The position numbers were made by a program, and so were the translations under genes. DNA of 64,000 nucleotides. Source: CAVSVP01 sp963731125 (lineage in GTDB: Bacteria > Pseudomonadota > Gammaproteobacteria > Competibacterales > Competibacteraceae). Below the pieces are notes generated by a model. The model did not search any database. It was not told the DNA's origin and saw only the letters and a program-made list of their open reading frames with translations. The stretch is from contig CAVSVP010000033.1 of the NCBI GenBank assembly GCA_963731125.1, positions 112,375 through 176,374 of the forward strand, written 5' to 3'. Shown piece by piece: positions 58,299-64,000 of the stretch (positions are counted from its first letter, which is position 1; each line of letters starts with the position of its first letter).

Positions 58299-59550
58299 TG
58301 CGCAAATATTAATATCACCATGATTAGGCAGCGATTTTTTCAAGAGCATATTCATGGTGCAAGCCCCCCAGTACAGGCTGCGCGACGATGCGCACATCCG
58401 CTGGAAGCCGGTGTCGATGTGCTTGGGGTGTCACGGGTAAATGGGCCGGAGGATCGGGGATGCCTGGACCCAAAGCCATGTGCGGACGGCCTTGATTATA
58501 GTGCGCGACCCAGGCTTTGATCTGTCGGCGCAGAGGGTTCTCGCTCAGTGGAATGAGAAAGTCCAAACAGTCCCGGCGGAGACTGCCAATGCCCCGTTCG
58601 CAGATCGCGTTCGCCTGGGGCGTTCGCGGGGGCGTTTTTAACACTCGTAGCCCCAGATGGCGGATCGATTGATCCAGGGCGCCGGAGAAGATGCAATCGC
58701 GATCATGGATGAGAAAGCGGTAGGGATGATCGGACGGTATGGCTTCGCGCAATTGCTGAAGTGTCCAGGCTGCGGTGGGGTGGGCAGTCACATTGGTATG
58801 CAGGATTTTCCGGCTCGCATGCTCAATAATAATAAACACATAGAGCACGCGGAAACCCAGGGTAACGGCGACACAGAAATCGCAGGCCACCACGGCTTGA
58901 GCGTGGTTACGTAGAAAGGTCGACCAGCGCTGCGACGACACGTGCTTCCCGGCGGGAGGATTCGACCGGTTCGGTAGATACTTGCGTATGGTGCGAGGGG
59001 ACACCTTCAGGCCGAGCTTCAGCCATAGTTCGTTGGCGATACGCTGCTGGCCCCAGCTGGGATTGTCGGCGGCCATGCGCCGGATCAACACTCGCAGGTC
59101 CGATGGTAGAGGTGGGCGCCCGGGTCGCGACTTCCAGCGCCAGAACAGCCGGAAACCCTGCCGATGCCACTGAACGAAAGTCTGTGGCTGAACGATCTTC
59201 AGGGCGGTTTCCCAGTTGAACCAGCGCCCCAGCACAACCAGGATCAAGCGGGTGATGTTGTCGGCCCGACGCGGCTTAACCTGGCGTTCCTGATACAGCG
59301 CCAACTGTTTTCGTAGAAATAGGTTCTCAGCGGCCACGGAGGCTTTGGGTCGCAGGCACAGTGCGAGGTACCGGCCACCGGCCAGGAACAGGGCGTAGAG
59401 ATTGACGAACAGATGCGCGACCGTTGCCGACTGCGCCCGAGAACGGGTCATAGATGTCATTGATAAGAGCTGCTTCGGTTTCGACTAAAGCGCGCGATTG
59501 TAATCTAAAAAACATCAACAATTGAATGGGATATAATAATTTTTGCGCAC
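58298..59550 (-). mobile_element. rve-type insertion sequence, about 1253 bp
   Basis: The ends GTGCGCAAATATTA (58298) and the complement of the right end (59550) agree at 13 of 14 bases and stay similar for about ten more. It cuts the EamA gene on the left and the primase gene's 5' end on the right; no target duplication is seen, so the flanks come from different places. Confidence 0.8.
58324..59460 (-). CDS. rve-type DDE transposase
   Basis: The 378-residue protein has a helix-turn-helix N-terminus (Glu-Asn-Leu-Phe-Leu-Arg-Lys-Gln-Leu-Ala-Leu) and an integrase core: Val-Ala-Cys-Asp-Phe-Cys for the first Asp, His-Asp-Arg-Asp for the second, and Ala-Asn-Ala-Ile-Cys-Glu-Arg for the Glu. It matches the IS3/IS481-like rve group often annotated only as 'integrase core protein'. 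An internal ATG at 59451 is an alternative start. The frame is intact. Confidence 0.88.
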   Translation of the reverse strand: MTSMTRSRAQSATVAHLFVNLYALFLAGGRYLALCLRPKASVAAENLFLRKQLALYQERQVKPRRADNITRLILVVLGRWFNWETALKIVQPQTFVQWHRQGFRLFWRWKSRPGRPPLPSDLRVLIRRMAADNPSWGQQRIANELWLKLGLKVSPRTIRKYLPNRSNPPAGKHVSSQRWSTFLRNHAQAVVACDFCVAVTLGFRVLYVFIIIEHASRKILHTNVTAHPTAAWTLQQLREAIPSDHPYRFLIHDRDCIFSGALDQSIRHLGLRVLKTPPRTPQANAICERGIGSLRRDCLDFLIPLSENPLRRQIKAWVAHYNQGRPHMALGPGIPDPPAHLPVTPQAHRHRLPADVRIVAQPVLGGLHHEYALEKIAA

Positions 59551-59857
59551 CACAGGAGCAGAGAGGTGGAAATCCTCGCGTTCTACCCCGAACGCCGGTA
59601 TGCGATCTCCACCATAGAAGCCGCTGGGAATAAAGCGGTAGCTTCCCTAGCTGCCATGCCCGGGCAAGCCAAGATCCCAGTCAACATCGACGATTTCGTC
59701 ATAGATCCGGAATGCGAAACTCCCAAGTGTCTGAGCAAGCTGAGAAAAAGTGCTAAGTTCCGAGCTACCTGGGAACACACGAGAGAGGATTTGGCGGGCG
59801 ATCAAAGTGCCTATGATATGGCGATCGGTTGGTACGCCGCGCGCCAAGGATGCAGCG

Positions 59858-61205
59858 CTGGTTGACTGACAAAACTCCTCTCAGCTAACTCTCATGCTGC
59901 CTCCAGGGCGGGAAGTAACAAGGCATAACAGGCTGGCAAAGGGTCCATCCAGCGGGCTTGTTGACGTTTTTGCCGCCCCTGTCGGCGGCTGGCCTGAGCC
60001 GGATCCGGATCCTGGAGGGAGCCCAGCGTCAAGCGTTGCAGCAGGGCTTCGCCATGAGCCAGCGCATAGCGCAGCCCATGCCAGCCTAAGCGCAGATAGC
60101 TGTGGCCGCGAAACCAATGGGTATCGACCCGGCGGCGCTGGCCCTGGGCGACCACCGCGGCGCCTTGGCAAGTCAGGTAGAGGGTGGCCACGGCCAAGAC
60201 CAACAGCAACCGTGTCAGGGTGCGGGCGTCGCGCAGTTGGGAGCTTTCCAGTTGGAAGCCGTTGGATTTGTCGTCCAGGAAATTCTCCTCGATCCGAAAG
60301 CGCTGGCCATACTCAGCCAGGGTATCGCGGTCGGTCGGTTCATCGCTGAGGATCAACCAGGGCTCGCGGTGGCCCCGTTGCCAGCCCACGGCCAAGTGCA
60401 TCTCCAGGCGTTGGGCACCGACAAAGACGTGATGATAGCAGCCCACTTCACCGGCCTGCACGCGAATGACCAGGCGCCGATAGTGTCCCCGGCGCTGGAC
60501 ATAGAGATGCAACCCTGAGCGCTTGATACGCACGCGCAGATGCCAGCGCGCGTGGCGGTGAATCCAGGCCATCAGTTCCCCATGCAGAAAGCCCCGATCG
60601 GCCAACAGCACGATGTCCCGCCCTGGCGGCAACAGCCGCTCGGCCAAGCGCAACAACCCACGGTAAGCCCGAAAGGCCACACTGCTGGAGCGATGCTCGA
60701 TCACCTTCCAGACCAGCGGTATGGTACGGCCGCGATACACTAACCCCAGGCGGATCAAACACCACCGGTTCCACAGCAACGAGGTATCCAAGACCACGTA
60801 CAGCCGTGGCGCGTCCAGTTCCGCCAACACCGGCTGCAACAGCGCGCCGTAGAGGTGGTGGACATCCACTCGCCGATTGGCTAACCAGCGCCGAAACCGC
60901 CGCCAACTGCTGGCGGCGAACCGGGCGCGACTGTGTACCTACGGCACCCACTCACTTAGCCCAATCCAGCCGCTGCTCAATAACCCAACCACCATCCATG
61001 CCAAGGTCGATAAATGCCGGCGATCGCGCCACGGTGCTTGTGCCAAGAGGGAGACTATCGTATCGTAAAGTGGGGATGAGGTATTCATGCGCGGGCTCCT
61101 TATGTTTAACCCATCCCGTTGGAACACGGGTCGCGCATTTCATCTCATCCCTTTCTTTAATTTCAAGTAGAATCCGTGCCTTAGCGAGTTTTGTCAGTCA
61201 ACCAG
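59858..61205 (-). mobile_element. IS4-type insertion sequence, 1348 bp
   Basis: The ends are a perfect 20-bp inverted repeat (CTGGTTGACTGACAAAACTC and its complement). GGATGCAGCG stands on both sides (59848-59857 and 61206-61215), a 10-bp target duplication in the primase gene. Confidence 0.95.
59892..61088 (-). pseudogene. IS4-type transposase with in-frame TAG
   Basis: Translation should begin at ATG 61088 (GGAG seven bases upstream). After Trp-Val-Pro a TAG at 60939-60941 interrupts the frame, which then continues with Val-His-Ser-Arg-Ala-Arg-Phe and the full catalytic part: Val-Leu-Asp-Thr-Ser-Leu-Leu, Leu-Ala-Asp-Arg-Gly-Phe, and Tyr-Gly-Gln-Arg-Phe-Arg-Ile-Glu-Glu-Asn-Phe. Tyr (TAC) to stop (TAG) by one base is the simple explanation. 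A shorter protein might start at 60869. Confidence 0.85.
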
Positions 61206-61948
61206 GGATGCAGCGATCAAGAGATTGTGGACCTCCTGGTGGTGAACCGCTTGGAATACGGCATCAATGTCGAGAAAGTAGAACGGGAAGACTACTATCG
61301 GCGTACCCTAGAAAAAATTCGCCAAGGCATAGCCATCGAAGCGCAGCGCCAGGCGACTCGCTTTGATCCTTATGTGTATGTTCTATCGATTAAACGCTTT
61401 GTGGATTTAACAACCCTGCAGTATCTCGATAAGGAACAGTTCTGCGATGTCCATCAGAGCCAACTCAAGGGGCGTGAGGCAGTCCAGCAATTTCTCGAAC
61501 GCCACGACACCCAAAAAGTGGCTGAAGAAACCTACCTTCCCGGGGAGGGGCGCTTCGTTGAGGAAGATGGACTATCTAAACTGAACTTGTGGGAACCCCC
61601 GCCGCTGCGATCCCAGGAGGGCGACTTCACAATACTGATTAACCATATCCGCTATCTGTTCAGCAACGATCTTGACGCCAGCGAGTATTTTCTCGACTGG
61701 GTGGCCCATCTCGTCCAACATCCCGCCGTGAAGCTAAAAACCACACCGCTGCTGATTGGTGCGCAAGGCGTGGGCAAGGACGCGATTGGTCTCGCGATAC
61801 GGCAGGTACTAGGGATGAAGAATACCGTGGAGATCGAGAATGAGGAACTGAAAAGCCAATATAATGATTGGATGCGGAACACCTCGCTGGTTGTCATCGG
61901 TGAACTGATGACCCGGGGCCGGCTTGAGGTGATGAACCGGCTTAAGCC

Positions 61949-63408
61949 CAATACCGTTCAATGGGCTTGCCAAATAAAAGCCTCCGGATCAGGATAGGTT
62001 TGCCAAAACTCAAACCTGATCAGGAGGCTACGGTGATCGACCTTCGCCAAGAGACGGACGCGCGTGGACGTCTTTGCCGACGCGCGATCGACTCCGCGCT
62101 TTACAACGTATCATTCCGCGAGCGCAGGTGGAAGAGGTGGTGGCGCAAACCGGCCAGGACCGTGCGGTGTGTAAGCGTCTGCCGGGGTGGTTCATGGTGT
62201 GGTTCATGATCGCCCTGGGGCTGTGTTGTCGTGACGGCTACCGGCAGATTTTCCGCTGGCTGCAACCGTTTCGCCCCGGCGGCGGTGCCGGGGCGCTCGA
62301 CGTTGTGCGAGGCGCGCAAGCGGCTGGGGATCGCGCCGCTGCGGGTGCTGGCCGAGCAGGTGATCCGGTTGCTGGGCCGGCCGGAGACGCCCGGGGCGTT
62401 TTACCGCGGGATGCGCACGATGGCCTTGGACGGTTTCGTGCTGGACGTGGCCGATACCCCGGCCAATGAGCGGGCCTTCGGCCGTCCCGGCAGTGGCCGC
62501 GCCCCCGGGGCGTTTCCTCAGGTGCGGCTGTTGGCCCTGTGCGAGACCGGCAGCCATGTGTTGTGGCGCTGGCTGCTCAAACCCCTCAAGCACGGCGAGG
62601 TCAGCATGGCACCGTACCTGTTGCGGTTTCTGCAAGCGGACATGTTGCTGTTGTGGGACCGCAATTTCCTGAACTACGCCAGTGTCTCGGCGGTGCTCGC
62701 GCGGCGGGCGCAGCTGTTGGCCCGCATCACCTCCAATCGCATCTTCGAGCCGATCGAGGTCTTGGCCGACGGCTCCTACCTGGCCAAGCTCTACCGCAAC
62801 GCCGCCGATCGGCGCCGCGACCGCAACGGCATCGTGGTGCGGATCATCGAGTACACGCTCGACGACCCGACTCGCCCCGGCGCCGGCGAGCGGCATCGGT
62901 TGCTGACCACCCTGCTCGATGCCGAGCTCGATCCGGCCACCACCCTGGTGTGTCTGTACCACGAGCGCTGGGAGGAAGAACTGACCATCGATGAGCTCAA
63001 GACCCATCAGCGCGAACGCCCGGTGCTGCGCAGCCAAACCCCGGCCGGCGTGGTTCAGGAGGTCTACGGGCTGCTGTTGGCCCATTTCCTGGTGCGGGTG
63101 CTGATGTACGAGGCGGCCGCCACGCAGCAGCTGGACCCGCGCCGAGTGTCGTTTACCGCTACGCTCAAGATCCTGCGCTGTCGCCTGCCCGAGTGTCCGG
63201 CCAGCCAGCGCGGCTGTCAGCGCTGGTATCGCCGGCTGGTGCAGGAGGTGGCCGAGGAAATTATCGAGCCACGACGCAACCGCATCAACCCCCGGGTCAT
63301 CAAACGAAAAATGAGCAAATGGCCCAAGAAAAGACCCATACATCCGCCTTTCCTCAGCCCACCAAACCCTTCGAGCAGGCCATTGTTATGTGCCATTGAA
63401 CGGTATTG
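61949..63408 (+). mobile_element. IS4-type insertion sequence, 1460 bp
   Basis: The ends CAATACCGTTCAATGG (61949) and its complement (to 63408) are perfect over 16 bases. GGCTTAAGCC flanks both sides (61939-61948, 63409-63418), a palindromic 10-bp target duplication in the primase gene. Confidence 0.94.
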
Positions 63409-63415
63409 GGCTTAA
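62074..63415 (+). pseudogene. IS4-type transposase, frameshifted
   Basis: The N-terminal text (Leu-Pro-Gly-Trp-Phe-Met-Val-Trp-Phe-Met-Ile-Ala-Leu-Gly-Leu) reads in the frame of 62074; at about 62285, within GGCGGCGG, the frame changes and the catalytic part continues from Val-Pro-Gly-Arg-Ser-Thr-Leu-Cys-Glu-Ala-Arg-Lys-Arg-Leu-Gly, with Met-Ala-Leu-Asp-Gly, Leu-Trp-Asp-Arg-Asn-Phe and Tyr-His-Glu-Arg-Trp-Glu-x-Glu. The C-terminal frame runs out of the element and stops at a TAA formed by the target repeat. The start is uncertain. Confidence 0.75.
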
Positions 63416-64000
63416 GCCGCTGATTACCCAACCGACGTTCCGGCTGGAGCGGAAGTATATGTCAACGGTGACCATGCCAAACCGGGCGAATTTCCTGTTG
63501 TTCAGCAATTACTCTGATGCTGCACGCTTGGAAGAAGAAGACCGTCGTTACTTCGTCCACATTGCCGACGTAAAGCCCCAACCGGCTGAGTACTACGATA
63601 ACTTGTTTCGTTTTATCCACAGCGAGGACGGCACGGCGGCATTCGCCCATTACCTGCTGCATCGCGATATCTCTCACTTTAATCCCCATGCCAAGGCGCC
63701 AATGACCGCTAGCAAGCGGCAGGTCATCGAAGAAAGCCGATCGCCCTTGGAGGCGAAGTTCTATGCGATGTTTGAAGACAAAGAGCCCCCCTTTGATAAG
63801 GAATTAGTGACGGTTGATAAGGTGATGTCCGCTCTAAATCCAGGCTTCAGCCATCGTTTTGGAAAGGAGCTGAACTTTAAGTCTGTCAGTTCGCTGTTGC
63901 GCAAAATAGGAGGTAAGGATTTGGGGCAAAAACGCCTGGGCAAAGACGGCTCTCTACGCTTGCGGTTATGGGTGATTCGACGGCATGAAATGTGGCAACA

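Larger units (their letters stand above)
59566..64000 (+). pseudogene. Phage/plasmid-type primase-helicase gene split by two IS elements
   Basis: Three pieces join exactly when two IS elements and one copy of each target repeat are removed: 59566-59857, 61216-61948 and 63419 to the window edge. The joined text reads Ala-Arg-Gln-Gly-Cys-Ser-Asp-Gln-Glu-Ile-Val-Asp-Leu-Leu (primase C-terminal type), then a P-loop Gly-Ala-Gln-Gly-Val-Gly-Lys-Asp-Ala, Val-Val-Ile-Gly-Glu-Leu, and Phe-Leu-Leu-Phe-Ser-Asn-Tyr, the DUF5906/D5-like helicase pattern. The 5' end is also cut by the rve-type IS. It marks a lost mobile element. Confidence 0.8.

Noticed and set aside
62204..63343. 379-codon minus-strand frame in the last IS4-type element
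   Set aside because: It is an antisense shadow of the transposase with Gln/His/Arg-rich text and no family resemblance.

Overview
The window looks like chromosomal DNA of a gammaproteobacterium. The support is an IscR with the E. coli-type Cys/His ligand spacing, TusA, a DUF1249 (YqiB-like) protein, outer-membrane phospholipase A, an Mla/Pqi-type lipid transport operon, encoded CCA on the tRNA, and Shine-Dalgarno starts. The abundance of PAS/GAF kinases, a KaiC-type protein and many insertion sequences fits a free-living environmental bacterium, but the genus cannot be read from the sequence.

Layout. 0-4 kb: a NodI/NodJ-like ABC exporter running off the left edge, DUF1249, iscR with a plausible own promoter and IscR site, an FMN split-barrel protein and a START-like protein. 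4-11.5 kb: two very large sensors, a GAF/PAS histidine kinase and a CheB-CheR-PAS-kinase-receiver fusion. 11.5-20 kb: tRNA-Lys, tusA, a nitroreductase, a CBS/DUF294 nucleotidyltransferase, an ExeA-like ATPase with a coded 18-bp tandem repeat, a CDGSH ferredoxin-like protein and an M48 lipoprotein protease. 20-23.5 kb: a compact operon of a small protein, a double-domain KaiC-like ATPase and a hybrid kinase. 24-29 kb: pldA, then an incomplete oligopeptide ABC locus (OppC-OppD fusion plus frameshifted OppF) lying between two copies of one palindromic 90-bp element. 29-35 kb: an Mla-like operon (STAS-permease, ATPase, MCE protein, PqiC-like lipoprotein, hydrolase) and envelope lipoproteins. 36-42 kb: a kinase-less CheB-CheR-PAS-GAF protein followed 5 bp later by a GGDEF-EAL protein, then an SMR exporter.

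42.3-48 kb is a decayed, AT-rich photolyase/cryptochrome locus of foreign look (Bacteroidetes-like by recalled sequence similarity), broken by a stop, a homopolymer frameshift, an IS4-family insertion with a 10-bp target duplication and a second IS that replaces the 3' end. 48-52.6 kb returns to ordinary genes: a dienelactone hydrolase-like protein, a VOC protein, a catabolic-type acetolactate synthase and an NAD(P)-binding protein.

52.7-64 kb is a mobile-element graveyard: an integrase tail, ISAs1-type and IS1634-type elements lying 11 bp apart, a hepT fragment, a PIN-domain toxin-antitoxin pair, a DMT transporter cut by an rve-type IS, and a phage/plasmid primase-helicase gene cut by two IS4-type elements whose target duplications can be read exactly. 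Two of the transposases carry in-frame TAG codons and one a frameshift, so several elements look dead.

The main signals beyond routine annotation are the repeat-bounded Opp cassette with its tRNA-Met-like fragment, the loss of the acidic residue next to the kinase histidine in the CheB-CheR kinase, the KaiC operon with its small partner, and several palindromic miniature elements.
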